NCBI GenBank assembly: GCA_946699065.1
Contig: CAMPDV010001203.1
Span: 62,001 to 126,000, forward strand
Direction: 5' to 3'
Source of the DNA: Loxodes magnus
Taxonomy: Eukaryota > Ciliophora > Karyorelictea > Loxodida > Loxodidae
Length of the DNA stretch: 64,000 bases
A program made the position numbers and the translations under genes. The notes below the pieces were generated by a model that was given only the letters and a program-made list of their open reading frames with translations, did not search any database and was not told the DNA's origin. The first letter of the stretch is position 1. Each line of letters opens with the position of its first letter. This document shows, piece by piece, positions 1-13,581 of this stretch.

Positions 1-639
1 CTAAATAGATTGAAAGAAAGGCAAAAATTAAGTTTACACATCTTAATGTAAATGTTAACTAACCAATTATTAAACCTAATAATAGATATAAACCAAAAAT
101 TAGCTAAAAACTAAAATTAAACTTAAAAAAGACAAGAAATATAAAGTATTAACTTAAGCATGTAAGAGCAAGTTGAGAGCAATTTTTCAGTTATTTTAAT
201 ATGGTAAAAGTGTTAAAAATGAAAAGTGAGTTTAAAGATATTGAAAACTTAAATTAGAAAAAGAGTAAATTTAGTAGAAAAAGTGTTTGATAGTGTTTAA
301 AAAAGCATGCAACTCTAAATTATTCTCTCTTATTATTTCAATAAAAATAAACTTTGATACTTTAACATTACAATATAATAATTTTAAAGTAATAAAAAAG
401 TATGTATTAAATATGAAAATATCTAATTAAATTATAATTATAGAAATGTTTAATTAATTTAATTATATAAACATTAAATTTTAAAGTTCCTTATAATTCA
501 AGTATCTCCAACCTACCTGGCTAAGTTATTAAAATTGGTAGCTAACTGTAAGAAGGGATAATATTATCTTAGTAAATTACATTTCTCAACAAATAAACAA
601 CAAATTTTTAATAAATAATTTATATAATTAACTTCTAAA
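1..639. other. AT-rich, no supported gene
   Basis: Very AT-rich sequence. I see no domain motif, RNA gene or repeat that I can support. Confidence 0.4.
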
Positions 640-1635
640 ATGACTGAGAAAGTAAAATTAAAATGAATTGAATCTGAATTATTAAATATAGATTTTTGGA
701 AATATCAATAGAATGGAGATTCTCTGCAACTCTAATTTTAAAGGAGATTATGTTTTATTTTTCAAAGTCATGAGTTAATGAAAGATTTGCGATTTAATAT
801 TTTTCATATTAAAATAGCAGCCAAAATAATTGATATAACTATAAATCTAAGAAAAACTATTTTACAAGCAATTCCTTAATAATCAATATAAATCAAGAAT
901 TACTAGTACAAATGCAATGAAGCTAGATACCATTTTAAGCATCTTCCTAGTTTTTATAAACTAAAATATAAAGGAAATAAACTTTAAACTACTAAAATCT
1001 ATCCAATTGTAGAAAAAAATGTAAAATTACGGAGTAAGAGATATCAAAACTAAATAGTGAGATCAAATAATATAAATAAAATAATACACTAAGACATAAG
1101 ACATAAATAATATGAATATTCGTGGATAAGAAAGATACAAATTTTACTTCTCAAACGAATATAAAAATAAATATAGACAAATAAATTAAAAAGACAAAAA
1201 GAGATGAAAATAAATAGCGGTTATCTTTCTTTTTATTAGAGATAATTATTACAAAAATGAAACCTTAAGAAATAGCAAGAAAATAAAGAAATAGAAAAAT
1301 GGAAATAACTTAATAATTTTAGTAAGTGATAAACAACAAAGAAGAATTAGAAGAATAATAATAAACTAAAAACATTTACTTTTATTAATTAAATAAAAAA
1401 GCATAAAATAATATTGAAGCAATATTGCTCAAAAAGAATATTTAATAGATTTTTTAAGAATCAATTATATCCCTTTAAAAATATAATAATAAAATGACAT
1501 AAAATAGCACTAGAAGAAATAATAGATTTATAAAAATAATCAAATTCTCAAGAAAAATAAATAAAAGAGCTATATTAAATTGAAGAATATTTAAAGATAT
1601 TAATAAATTAACATAATAATAATTAGTTAACGTGA
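640..1635 (+). CDS. Possible unknown protein, about 331 aa
   Basis: With TAA/TAG as Gln and TGA as Trp, one frame runs from an ATG (MTEKVKLKWIESELL...) to a TGA. The translation is rich in Lys, Gln, Ile and Asn, with a conventional start and mixed hydrophobic and charged stretches such as FNIFHIKIAAKIIDITINL. I recognise no domain. Since the code lets any frame stay open, the only support is protein-like composition. It could instead be the decayed 5' part of a retroelement, as the next kilobases hold retroelement DNA. Confidence 0.25.
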
Positions 1636-1689
1636 TTCCATCTATTTTAGGCTCATAACGAATTAAAAATTAAATTTTGAATAAAAGCA

Positions 1690-2480
1690 TTAACTCCAAA
1701 GTTGCTTGGATCATGTCCATCAGAAATTTTGATGATTTTTACTTTTTTCTTTCTAATAGTTTCCAAATGGTCGATTTCCATTCATTTCTTATTGAATTCA
1801 TTAACTGCATTTTAGATATATGGAGTTTCTTTGTTTAGTTGGAGTATTTTTTCATGTAATTAATAAATTTTAACTAAAACAGTTTTTGGGACCGGAAACT
1901 CCTTTCCGATTGCACGACCCGACGCTCTCTTTTTAAGGAATAACAGGGATATCCTGTTGTGTTCTAGACATAGCTGCTAGGGAGCTCCATCGCTATGAGC
2001 AGCCAGGCTTCAAGCCCCTACTAAGAGTGGATAATCTTAAATACAGCATTTCCTTCAGAAAATGACTCTGACCAAGGACTTTCTCAGCGAGAGGAAAGGA
2101 ACTTGTTTCTAACCATAAAAGAAGAAAGTGTAGCCAAGAAGGCCAATATCACTCACACCATCTTTTCAATTAAAATTTTTTCCTTTAAATTTTACCTTCT
2201 TAGCTGCAATAAAGTCGGAATATATTTTCCCACTATTTTTCTATGATTCTCTTTTCTTTTAGTCTAAATTGGAAACAATTTCGCACTTTATGTCCTGGCC
2301 TCTTGGAATATTAACATCTAATTATTTTCCGATAATGAATATAATTTATCGAAGTTTGTTGTTCCAAATTCATCAAGATAATTCATCGATATATTTTAGA
2401 GTAATATGCTTTCTGTCAACTATGCGAATTAGTAGAATTTTGTTTCTAATTATTCGATTCTAAATTTCTCTGTCTATTTA
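1690..2480 (-). pseudogene. CCHC zinc-knuckle (gag-like or LINE ORF1-like) fossil, copy 1
   Basis: The minus strand encodes a retroviral-type zinc-knuckle region (CX2-X5-HX4C spacing, around GHKVRNCFQF) followed by a basic segment (WENIFRLY.SQEGKI). The same sequence is present at 17.97-18.48 kb and a related one at 16.15-16.94 kb, so it belongs to a repeated family. A 0.32-kb retroposon sits inside this copy and is absent from the copy at 18.1 kb. The family could be LINE ORF1 or an LTR-element gag. The copy looks broken. Confidence 0.5.
1854..2174 (+). mobile_element. SINE-like retroposon family S1, copy 1
   Basis: A GC-richer block of about 320 bp shared with 26.84-27.15 kb and 53.94-54.25 kb (minus). 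All three begin with a TTAATTT.AACTAAAA-like 5' end and finish at CACCATCTTTTCAATTA. It is flanked by the 8-bp direct repeat ATTTTTTC (1846-1853 and 2175-2182), and the paralogous site at 18.13 kb lacks it, so both edges are defined. It has no coding capacity. A TAGCTGCTAGGG stretch and a GGCTTCAAGCCCC stretch about 40 bp later loosely resemble pol III A and B boxes, but neither is a good match. Confidence 0.7.
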
Positions 2481-2979
2481 TTTTCAGTTTTTTGTCTATT
2501 TGCATTAATCATCTGGTATTCAATTTTTCTTTCAAACTCTTATATTTATCTTAAAAGTTTAAAAGTTTCTTATGCTTAATTTTTAGGTCTTAAAATTTAG
2601 TTTACTGATCATAGTTTGGCTAAGATGAATCCTTTTAAGAAGATACTTTTTTCAAAGAAATGTTCCATTTTATAAATTATAAAGCAATGAAAAGAAAGAT
2701 AACACAATAAATAGATTATAATGAAAATTAGAGTAAGAAATCTAAATTCTAAAATTAGTTAAGAAATAGAAAAGAATAATATGAAATACTAATTACTAAT
2801 ATAAGATAATCTATAACATGTGCTTATTAAAATTAATTAATTAAGTGTTTAAAGTAAAAAAACAGAAGAAAACAAATAAAGAGGGAAAGTATAATAAGAA
2901 TAAATTATTGAAAATTAATAAAAATATTTAAAATAGTTGGAAGATAAAGAGGTAGATATCAAATTTATTATTAAAGAAT

Positions 2980-3165
2980 ATGCAAACAGAAATCTTGAAA
3001 TTAATAGAAAAATTAGTTAGTAGAAGATTAGATAAGTTTAATTATTTAGCTTCAAAGAAAATTATAATAGGAAAAAACTATTTTGAATTAAAGCAACTCA
3101 CTTTACTATTTTCAAAAATAAGAAATAATTTATTAAGCAAAAATAAATATAATTACTTAAATTGA
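2980..3165 (+). CDS. Short Lys-rich ORF upstream of the LINE
   Basis: 61 codons open even in the standard code (MQTEILKLIEKLVSRRL...). Composition is protein-like. It lies before the LINE endonuclease and could be a remnant of the element's first ORF or 5' region, but I see no motif and cannot tie it to the LINE. Confidence 0.25.
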   Translation: MQTEILKLIEKLVSRRLDKFNYLASKKIIIGKNYFELKQLTLLFSKIRNNLLSKNKYNYLN

Positions 3166-3879
3166 TAAATATATTATTAAAAACAATTTATTTCTTCACT
3201 AATTAAAAGAAGTTAAAATAATATCTAAAGAAAATAACCAAAAGAATAGAGAATATAAGCAAAATTTGGAGAAAAGTGCTAATAAAATTGATATAAGCAT
3301 AAAAAAACTAAAAAGCTATAAAAAATATTTAAATACAAGATTTAAATAAGAAAAAAAACTAAAATTAAACAAAATTATATCATGGTATTTCATTAAATCT
3401 AACACATATATAAAGATATGCCTAAAATAACATATAAGCGGAAAATTAAAATAATAATAAAGATGATAAAAAATCACTATTAATAAATAATTAAAAATAT
3501 TTGTCTAACATAGTAATTAAATAAATAATAAACTATTGATTTAAAAATGACTAATAAATATAAAAAAGAGTACCTAGAATAAAAGATTAGATTAAATGAA
3601 AAAGATGTATTAAGCAAAAAGAGCATTTATTAAAAATTTAATTTAATTCTTTGAAAAACCAAATTGAAATTATGCCAAGAAGATTAAAAGATGGTTCAAG
3701 TTTACTTAAAAAAATATCTCTGAAAGCAAGCAAATTCGTCATATCTTTAATAAAGCATAAATTAAAACTAAGAGAATCAGAAAAAATTATAAAATCCAAA
3801 CAAGCATAATTTAGTTAAATACAAATAATATAAATAAATGGATATATCAGAAATTTAATAAACAAAAAGATTTTCATTA

Positions 3880-6800
3880 ATTATTACAAGAATTGAAAAA
3901 TTAAAAGGAAATTAGATCATAGTAATTAGAAGAATAGGAAAAAATATACAGAAAGGATCTATAAATATACATTGAGGATATTTTAATAAAAATAAGAAAT
4001 ATATTATCTAATATTAGAAAACAATCTGAATATCTTATTGCTTCAAAGAAACTAAAGCAACTAAAATATATGCAATATTAAATAAGAATTCAAATAATAT
4101 TTTATAAGATACAGAAAAAACAGAAGACTAATTTGCTTTTTTTAAATTAAAACAAGTAGAAGAAGTCCAAATAGAACATAATTTAAATATAATATAAGCA
4201 TTCATAATAAATGTATTAATCATAATAAATATCTATATGCCAACCAGTAATTACTCAAAGAAACTAATATATAAATGCTATTAAGAACTAGGATTATAGC
4301 TAATTCACTTAAGAATGGTAAAATAGTTATATGAAGAGATTTTAATGCTCATTTAAATAAATAATAAGATATAAAATACGTAGATAAACTACTATAACAT
4401 TTCGTGAGAATTTTTGAATTAATAGATATAAATGAAGAAAAAAAACTTGCATGGTTAAGTTAACATAACAAGATAAATAATGATTATATAATCATTAATT
4501 TAAAAAAGATCAGCATAAAAGGTTCAGATTTTAAGTATAAGGAAAAATAGGATCAGCAATAGATCATTTTTTATTTATAACATAAATAAATAAAATAAAA
4601 TAATAAATTATCTAATTAAATGAAAATTTAAAATATTTAAAATATTTAAAATAAGATATTTGAAAGTAAGCCTATAAAGAATAATATAGAGGAACATATG
4701 AATTCTTTAATTGATTAATAGATGAACAAATTTAGTGAATAGTAAGATTTAATTGTAAATCTAATTCATATATCTACATTCAACATAGTGGATATTAAAA
4801 ATAAGCAAAAAGTTGAGCAATCTTAAAAGCAATACTAATAGATGCTGAGAAAAAATAAAGCTAGAATTTATACATATAAGAAATAAATTATTTTAATATA
4901 AATAATGATTATATGTTAAAAATTAAAAAGAAATAATTAAAAGAAAAAAATATAGTAAAATGATAAAAGAAAAATAACAAAAAAATTAAAATAATTATAA
5001 ATATTTCTAAATGGTAGCAATCAAGAAATGGCATATTAAGCTAAACAGATTTTAAACCCAAAAAAAGGAACATAAATGAACCTAACTAAATTTAATCAGA
5101 AAAATTCATTCAAAATTGGAAAAAATACATTTAATAAACAATAAAGCCTTACTCAAAACTAAATAAAAATTTAAAAAATATATTGATAAAATATATGGAA
5201 TTAACATTAAAGAAAGATTAAAAAAATTAAAAATTAAAAAATTTATTATTTTAATAAGCTTGAAATGAATAAGATTTTTACCTAACAATAAAGACAAAGG
5301 ATTTAATTCATCTTTCAATGAACTAATAAAAATACATCTCACGAGCTATGTTAAATACTAATTAAATTTTTATTAAAATTGCTAGAAGTAATAAAAATTA
5401 TCTAAAAAGATAAATTAAAATTATAATAATAATGATACTCATAAAAGAAAAACATAAAGCTGAAAAATTATCGACACATTGCACTCATAGATGTAATTAA
5501 AAAACTTTTTGATAAATTAAAAACTAACCAAATATATCAAAAAATATAAAAGAAAGGTTATTAAATAAGGATAAAAAAGGATTTATAAAAAGATGTAATG
5601 CTAATAATATGCATACTAAAAGATGTAATAGAAAACTATAAAATGAAAAGAAAAATGAGGAAAAGGAAATTTGATACCCACGCTAATTGATGCTGAAAAA
5701 TATTAAATACAATAAATCGTGTATTTTCATTTGACCAAATAAAAAGATAAAACTTTTCATAAAATATAATAAGAATATAACTAATACAATAAAAAATACA
5801 TACTAAAAAGTAAAAATATAATTTATCTGGATGGAGAAATAACAAAAAAAATTCAATAAGTAAAAAGAGTTTACAAGACAGCTCAAATGGATCATTATTA
5901 GCAAAATATACTATGATTTAGTATTAAGATATTAAGAAAATTATGAAATCTAGGTCATAAAATTCAAAAAACTATTATGCAAAAACTTGCTTGAAGTAAT
6001 GACTTAATATTAATAGCGAAAAACCAGAAAATGTAAATTTTATTAAACAAAGCTGAGAAATTTTAAAATTAATAAGACTTAATATTAAAACTGAAAATGC
6101 GAATTTGTATAAATACTCAAGAATAAGAACATTACGAACGAAAAAAAAGAAATTGAACTTTTTCTTTTAGGAAATAAAATTTAATAAAAATAATAAACTA
6201 AATACTTAGGATATCAAATAATTTAATTCAATCAAGAAAAGATTCAGGTTGAGTAGCACTTTAAGAAAAGTTAATAATCTGTATTTGAATTATAATAATT
6301 AATCTTTAAAAGTTATAAATAAACATAGTACAATAAATTTAAGAACTTATTCAGATTATTAATAAAGCCAAAATTAGAATACTAATTGGAGTGAATCCTA
6401 TATAATATTTAAGTGAGAATAAAAAATGAATGAAATAAAATTTAAATAGAGCAAAGATAGATAATTAGAAATAACTTAAAAATTACACAACCATCATTTA
6501 AAGAATTATAATTTATAGATTTTAACTGAAATTAGTTGGAAGACATAACAGCATTAAGATTTTAAAATTCTACAAGAAATAACAAAATAATTCAAAAATG
6601 GTCAAGAAAAAGAAAAAAAGTAGGCAAGATACAAAATTCTAGTAATTATTAAAATAGAGTTAAAATAGAACTCTAAATATAAAAAGCATAAAATATTTAA
6701 AAATACTATGAAATAAGCAATTAATAAATTAAAAATTTTAATATAACAAATTATACTAAAGAAATCTAAAAAATACAAGCATATTTTTTCAAGAAATCAG

Positions 6801-7470
6801 AATATCTGATATGAAAAGGCAAAAATAATATATAAATAGTATAAAAATGAGATTTAATTAAAAAAAATATATATAACAAAAAAAGAATTAATAAAGAATG
6901 AAAATTTATTTAAGAATTAGAATTTAATTAATATTTTTTTAAGAAGATCTCTCAAAAAGACATATTGATTAAGATTAAATATTCTGTATAAGTAAACAAT
7001 AAGAAAAAATTGAACATTTTTCTGATAAATCTGAAAAGAAAAAAAATCTAAAATAAAAAATGAAATGAATAAAGCATAAAAATAAACTAGACAGAAAGGC
7101 TAGAATATAATAAATTATTAGATATAAATAAATAGGCAGGAGCAATCCTCCAACTGGCATTGACTTAAGATCTTAATATCAGGAAGTATCTTGGGCCAAG
7201 AACCAAACAAGAATCTTAGTAGGGGCCAAAATAAAACTAAGGCTAAAAAAGCATCAAGAACGTTATTGATGAAAGATGTCAGATACTAAGATCTCTTAGG
7301 AAGCATTCTAGTCACGCCCTATAAAAGATGAGACTCACAAAGGATGCTAGCACTTTGTAAGACTCCAGAAAATAATTTTTTTTGTTTTAAAAATATTTAT
7401 TAAAGAGCTGCATACCTTTGAGGTGCTACGCGCTCTCTAATTTTATTTATTTATTTATTTATTTTAATAA
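3880..7470 (+). mobile_element. Decayed APE-type non-LTR retrotransposon (LINE)
   Basis: Parts appear in order on the plus strand. First comes an AP-endonuclease-like domain: INIYMPTSNYS near 4.2 kb, then GKIVIWRDFNAHL near 4.33 kb (the family GDFNAH motif, with TGA as Trp), then a DYIIIN stretch and SAIDHFLFI near 4.56 kb (the family SDH). Reverse transcriptase follows, with an AWSNDLILIAKNQ box near 6.0 kb where the family has YADD, and TKYLGYQI near 6.2 kb. A C-terminal C...KIEHF motif lies near 7.0 kb. The motifs fall in different frames, so there are several frame interruptions, and the Tyr-Ala-Asp-Asp core is altered, so it is inactive. It ends in a stem-loop and a (TTTA)n tail. The 5' boundary is uncertain. 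Confidence 0.75.
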
Positions 7471-7475
7471 ATTAA
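7404..7475 (+). repeat. LINE 3' stem-loop and (TTTA)n tail
   Basis: AGAGC at 7404-7408 pairs with GCTCT at 7432-7436, with an inner GC-rich stem, followed at once by repeated ATTT units. The same hairpin next to a TTTA/TAAA tail occurs at 42.07 kb and 52.25 kb, both in reverse orientation, so it is probably the 3' end recognised by the LINE reverse transcriptase. Confidence 0.65.
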
Positions 7476-7827
7476 GAAACAAAAAAAAATTAGAAAATAC
7501 TAATCTTAAACATGTACAAATATAAAGCAAACGCATTAATAAATACTTTACTTTAAGAATTATTAAGAGAAAAATAAATTTATTAGTAACATGAGAATGG
7601 AGGAGATTTAAAATAACTATCTCTAAAATTAAATTAAAAGAATAAGGAAAAAAAATAAAAATAAAGACCAAACAGTTTCAGAAAAGAAATGAATTCATAA
7701 AAATAATTATATTAAGCTGAAATGCGAACAATATATAATTTAATTTAATTATTAATTATAGGAATTTAATAATAATATAAAAAATATTAATTCTTTAAAT
7801 AGAGTTTAAATTGTTTATCCTTCTAGA

Positions 7828-10800
7828 TCAATCACTTTCCAAAATCTTTATTTTCTCTTCTTACACTTTAATTTCTAAACTGTTCTTTTTTTACTTTTTC
7901 ATGCTTATTTTTATACTTTCTTCCTCTTTTATTTATTTTTAACTTGCATTATCATGTTTATAATCATTAAATTCTAATTTCATTTTTTTATCAAAAGGCA
8001 CTTATTTTTGTTTAGATTTGGTAATATTTTCCTAGCTAATATTAATAGCTTCTATTTCGCTTTATAAATTTACCTTTTTTGCTTGTTAATCCTTTCTTTA
8101 AGATATTAGAGTATCCTAACGAGTTTAGAAACCAGAATATTTCTCGTCACTAGGAAAAAGTTCTTATAATATTTTAGAATATTTTGAGTCTTAGTACAGA
8201 TCATATTAAATGTTCTCCCCTTTCCTTATAATATTGACTTCTAAAATAAAAAATTACTATTTTTAAAAGCTAATTAATCGCAACTAGGATTAACCGAGAC
8301 CTATTATTTTCTTAAGCATTGCTTATAAAGAATAAAGCTTATTTACATTAGAATTACCAATAAGATAACTGCAATGTTAAAATATCCAGATGGACTATTT
8401 AATTTTTCCTATATTGAACTCTTAGAGCATCGGTAAACGTCTTCATAATATTAGGTTGAGTTTTCATATAATTAAAAAAGCTTGCATGCACTTTTATCGT
8501 AGTCACATTCTATAATATCACATTCTTAGTCACAGATCAAATTTTCAAAATTATTTAAGTCACATTTATTTTTCTTACATGCTGATTCATTGAATTAACT
8601 AGGATAATCTTAACAATCTTTATTTTCTTATCTGCACTCTGGTATATTGCATCTTACATCACATATTTTATCATTAAAAAAATTCTAAGGACAACTATCA
8701 GGACATGTACTACAATCTGATCTATCATAGAGACATATCTCGTTATTACATACTTCATCACATACAGAATCTCCAAGCCAATATAATTTACATCCAAGTA
8801 TTTAGCATTATTCTTCTTGAAGACTTATTTATTTCTTATCTCCTACAATTCCATCAGGTTAACAATCCCCCATATCATTCAAACATTCTTCAACGTTACA
8901 TTAATCATCGCAATTACTATCATTAATATAATAAAAGAAGCATTGCTGTTTTAAATCACAAGTCAAGCAATCTTAACTATCAAAATTGCATTATATGTTA
9001 TTGCACTCTTTTTAACATTTTCAATTACCAATTTGATTTCAATTACAATCTTTATTGCAATACTAATCATTAGATTATGTTATTGTTTAGCTAGTCTGTT
9101 AACAATCTAGAAGATCGTTAAAGCAATCGCTATTATAACACTACTAATTGCAAATGCCATTTCCTATTTCTTTTCCTAAGCATTTTCCTTCTTTGTCGCA
9201 TGCTTAATTTTAGCAATCTCCACCATCAAATCCACAAAAAATGTGAAAGCATTCTCATTGACAATTACCGTCTCTTATTTCTTCTCATTTGCATTAAGGT
9301 TAACAATGGGTAGAGTTCATTTAAATATACTTATTATATTACTCGCAATCTCCTTAATCAAAGTTGTTTTAAGGATTGTTACAAAGAGCATCACACCATC
9401 CATTTTAAAGCTATCTTCCAAAACAAATAGTATTCCAAAATTCATTATAGCATGCATTTGAATCCCATCCACACAAGTAAGTAAAGCATTCTTAATCGCA
9501 TACATTATTATTGAGCATATCTTAAGTGCATCCTCGACTACATTAAATTTCATCCTGCATTTCTATTTAAGCTTTATTTGATAAATATTCATTGCAATCA
9601 CCTTTGTCAAATTAGCATTCCTCTATATTGCATTGAATATCGCATCAACCATCTCCAAGTTGTTTAATGGAGCATAGCTAATTCATATCACAATAACAAT
9701 CAGAGCCATCTCAATTGCAATCTTTGTTGAAACAAACTTAAGAACATACACCATCTCCTATATTTTTTCATTGACAATCTACACTACAGTAGTTTTCAGG
9801 TTTATGTTGCTATTCGCAATCGCCTCCATCATAATCACATTCTTCTGTATTACATATTTCTTCACATACTCCGTTACCTTTTTACATTAAGTTGCATCCT
9901 AAACTTCCACAAATACATTCTCCGTTATCATAATTACAGGATAGAATGTTACATTATATATCGCATTTCTTATTATTCAGCATAGATTCTGGACAATAAC
10001 ATTTCTAATTATTTAAGCAGTCTGCTCCATCAAAGTCACACATACTATTGAAACATTATAAATCACATTCACCATTGTTTATATCATTTAGCTTATTGCA
10101 TAAAAGACTATTTTCTTAGTCTATAAAGCATATGCAATGATAATCATCATAATCAAATTGCTCTTAGTTGCATTCTTGATCACATTCACTATTCTATAAC
10201 AAATTATCGCTGCAAAATTAGACATTTGAAAGAATGCAATCTCCTCAGTCATAACTGCATATAGTGGTATTACAAGAAAGTTTGCAAAATCCATTGCCAA
10301 GTTCTTCTTACGAGCATGGACAATTCTAACTATATTAGCAATCAAATTAATCGTAATAGCATTCTGGAATGTTACACTCTGGTTCGCATATGCCATTATT
10401 TATTTAAGTATAATCGCATTTCGTAAAGTTTAAATTGCAGCAATCATACATGTCGAACATACAACTTTTAGTTAAGCATTATTATTAGCATTTTCCATCT
10501 CCCAGAAATTAGTATTAGCATACTTTTTATGAATCTTACAATAATTCTTATGTATTTGGATCTAAGTTATTACAACTAGTTTCAAGTTTATCCAAGCAAT
10601 CTTAGGAATTTAAATCATATTGGCATTCAGAATTGAAGCATTCCCAATCACAGTTTTGATATTCAAGTTTTCGTACTTAGCATAATTATTTTGAATCACA
10701 AGTAGCACAATCACCTCAATCATATAGACATTCTTCAACGTTACATTTGATATCACATATTTAGTTACCAAATTAAAGTACATCACAATCTTAGCAGCAA

Positions 10801-13438
10801 TCTCCATAATCAAATTAGCAAATTGAAATTTTACATTCACTATCACAAATTCCATTTCCTCATTTCTCAGCTGTACATTTTGAGTTTTAAAAGCAGCAAT
10901 TTCCATTATCATAATTGCATTCTTATATTAAGCAATCAGTATCACATACAAAATTTTACATTTTTTCCTTGTCGCACTTTTTTCCTGATTTTTCATAGCA
11001 GCAATTCCAATTTTACCACATGCATTGCTATGTGTTACATTGCGAGTTGCAACTTAAACTATCATGTTACAAGTATTCCAAGCTACATGTATCTGAGCAT
11101 ATTAATGTTTCTTCGCTTTATAGTATTCTTGTTTTCTAAGCTGATTTTAAATTATACCAATAGAAATAATTGGCATAGCTAGAAACACAAGTTTCATATT
11201 TCTGAGGAAATATATCTGAGCAGCCATAAATGAATATGCCAAAGACTGCATGGATGATAACAAGTAAATTAAGTAAATTCAAAATGCTTTCTTAAATCCT
11301 ATGAGAGATTTTAGGAGGTTTTTTATAATGCTTAAATAGCAAAGCTTTATCTATTCAATAATTTAAGAAAACTACTATAAAAGCGATGTATGTTAAAAAG
11401 GGAATTCCTGCTGAATACACAAAGACTATGAAGAGTACGGCTAATATTTCCGAGTACATTATTGAAATATTGAATTCAGGTCCAACCATGCTTCTGTTGA
11501 GTTTCAATTAATTTTTAGCTTTCTTTTTCTTTAAATTCTATCATAGTTTCTATAAAGGCCATAATAAGAGTTTGGTAATAGTTGGTTATACAATGAAAGC
11601 AAATATAGTTAAAGTAATAGAATTTCCAACGTCTAGGTATCAATATCTAGTAAAATCTTCATATTTATCAAGATTAGCAATTAGAGTGATAAAGGCAGTA
11701 TTAATAAACGAAGCTATGAATATTTTAGCCAAAATAGATTTATATATTTAACTTAAAGTCTAATTTCCTTAGAACTTCGTGAGGCCAGCAAAAATTAAGT
11801 TGATGAGAGTATTTAAGACTATTATTATGATAGTATTTGAAGTTTTCTAGGTAATTAGTTACAACTCTTTCGTTTTGAAATCCGAGCAGAATGAAGATAG
11901 TTCAGTGTCTTCAAAAATAATTTCGTTTCAATCTTATTCTAAGCATCAGCAATAATAGCAAATGTCGTTATTTATAAAAGTCTTAGAAGCAACTTCTAAT
12001 GGAAATTTTGAAATATCGAAAGTAGTTTTATCCTCTACAATTTTAAAATATACTTAGCACTCTGGTTTTGTAAACATATCTCACTCTATATCTTTAAGTT
12101 GCTTTATCAAAAATACCGCTCCTATTAGTATAGTTATTACTAATATCCATGAGAAAAATGATCTCACTATTTTTTTGTGTTTACCTAAATTTTCCCATAT
12201 AATATTCTCAGGAATTTCAGCTTCTTATACTACTAAAGATTTAGCTCCGTTCCATTTTAAATTAGAAGATTATAGAATTTATAAACAGAATCCTTTGCCA
12301 TATTCTTTGAGGCACTTTTGTTATGATTCTTTATATTAGAATATTACAAAGACTTTTTCTACGCTAAAACTCTGAATGTTCTAATTTTGTTATTTTATTT
12401 CCTTTATCTTCGATTCGATTTTATCTAATTTTATGACTTATTTCTCTTTATTTTTATTTTAAGCAATCTTTTGTAATATTTTTGCCTTTTCATTACTAAG
12501 CTATATTATGGTTTTAAAATTCCTTGGAAGCTAACTACATAGACTTCTCCAAATCTTTACTAGAAAAAATCTTGAACTTCCCTCTAAGTAATTCCTGAAG
12601 TTGGTAAACCGTTAATTTCTACTGCGTATTATTAGACTGAAAATTCTGTTTCTTAGTAGCTTCTTTTGATACTATGGAGTCTAAATTTGTAAAAATATAT
12701 GAAAACTATTAAAATAAGAGAGTTCGCAAAATCTACTGCTGAATATATAAAAAGCTTTTATTTATACTCATCCAGTAATTTTTCTTCTTTCTCTTTTTAG
12801 TCTTCCTTTATATAGTCGTCGAGCCATTAAAGTTAAAATCCTTTATCTTTTGATAATCTTTGATAGACCAAAGTTTCGTTAAAATGTAAAGGCACTTTGC
12901 TCGAGCCAGTATCTAAATTTCCAATAGTAAAATAGTCGATAAATTAAGCTGACATTCCACTGAATCAACCCCCTTAATAGTTTTATATGACCAAATATGT
13001 AGAGTTAGCACAGATAATAGCCAAGCAGATTGCTAATCATTTTAGGAAATCAAAATATAAAAATAATCCTAGTCCATACTTCTTTAGTACGCTAATATCA
13101 GTCTTAAAAACTGGGTATTAGCAATGATTTTGTGAATCATAAGCTGAATTTTATAGCTTATACATATTAGCGATGACTTAATTAGGCTTTTACTAAGAAC
13201 TCTATAAGGAGTCAATTCCCGTTATAAAGTCTGTAGTATCCTCTAAAGGTCTTGACAAGACAAGCTAAGAAAGTCTTCTCTCAACACCTTCATAAATTTA
13301 TTAATTTTCCTAGTGTTAAAACAAAAGAACTTGATCATATAATTATGCCTTAGTTAAATCTTAAGCAACCTATTTAAGTTTGTTTATCTAATTTATAATT
13401 ATTAGATTTATATCTAAAGGTATATTTAGAATTTTCAT
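7828..13438 (-). CDS. OSCA/TMEM63-like channel fused to a giant LNR (Notch-repeat) array
   Basis: About 1860 aa. ATG at 13438 (MKILNIPLDINL); TGA at 7828-7830. The N-terminal 0.7 of a kilo-residue resembles OSCA/TMEM63/CSC1 channels: a TM segment near residue 130 (LGLFLYFDFLKWLAICLA), another near 240, a cytosolic RRM-like part at 271 (YAVEINGLPTSGITQREV), EIPENIIWENLGKH near 400 and a TM block near 680 (YSAGIPFLTYIAFIVVF). From about 770 to 1600 there are roughly 22 Cys-rich LNR modules (pattern C.x3.C..x3.C.xD.GDC, for example NGFCKLSCNTTICSYDWGDC). A TM helix near 1685 (YFNIAVILLVILMQISFILY) and a charged cytosolic tail follow. One 17-nt intron is near the end. Near 12.55 kb the frame steps once, fitting either a missing base or a tiny GT-AG intron. 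By family, OSCA proteins are mechano- or osmosensitive ion channels; LNRs are extracellular Ca-binding modules. That the array sits in an outside loop is inferred. Confidence 0.75.
8241..8257 (-). other. 17-nt intron in the OSCA-LNR gene
   Basis: On the minus strand GTAATTTTTTATTTTAG. Removing it joins the frame of the final TM helix to the frame of the cytosolic tail that runs to the TGA at 7828. The truncated copy of this gene at 19.9 kb keeps a 17-nt equivalent, GTAATTTTTTGTTTTAG, so the copy arose from DNA rather than from spliced RNA. Confidence 0.65.
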
Positions 13439-13581
13439 TTAGATATATGATTTTATTTTTTAAAATAATAATTTTAAAACTTTAGCTTGCAATTAATAAG
13501 ATAAAAGTATGGTAAAAAGAGTTACTTTTTCAATTATGTGTATTTTATTATTTTTAATCAATAACTTAGATAAATAATAAA

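Noticed and set aside
9243-11182. Several standard-code frames on both strands
   Set aside because: All are shadows of the LNR array, which has a clear Cys pattern in one minus-strand frame.
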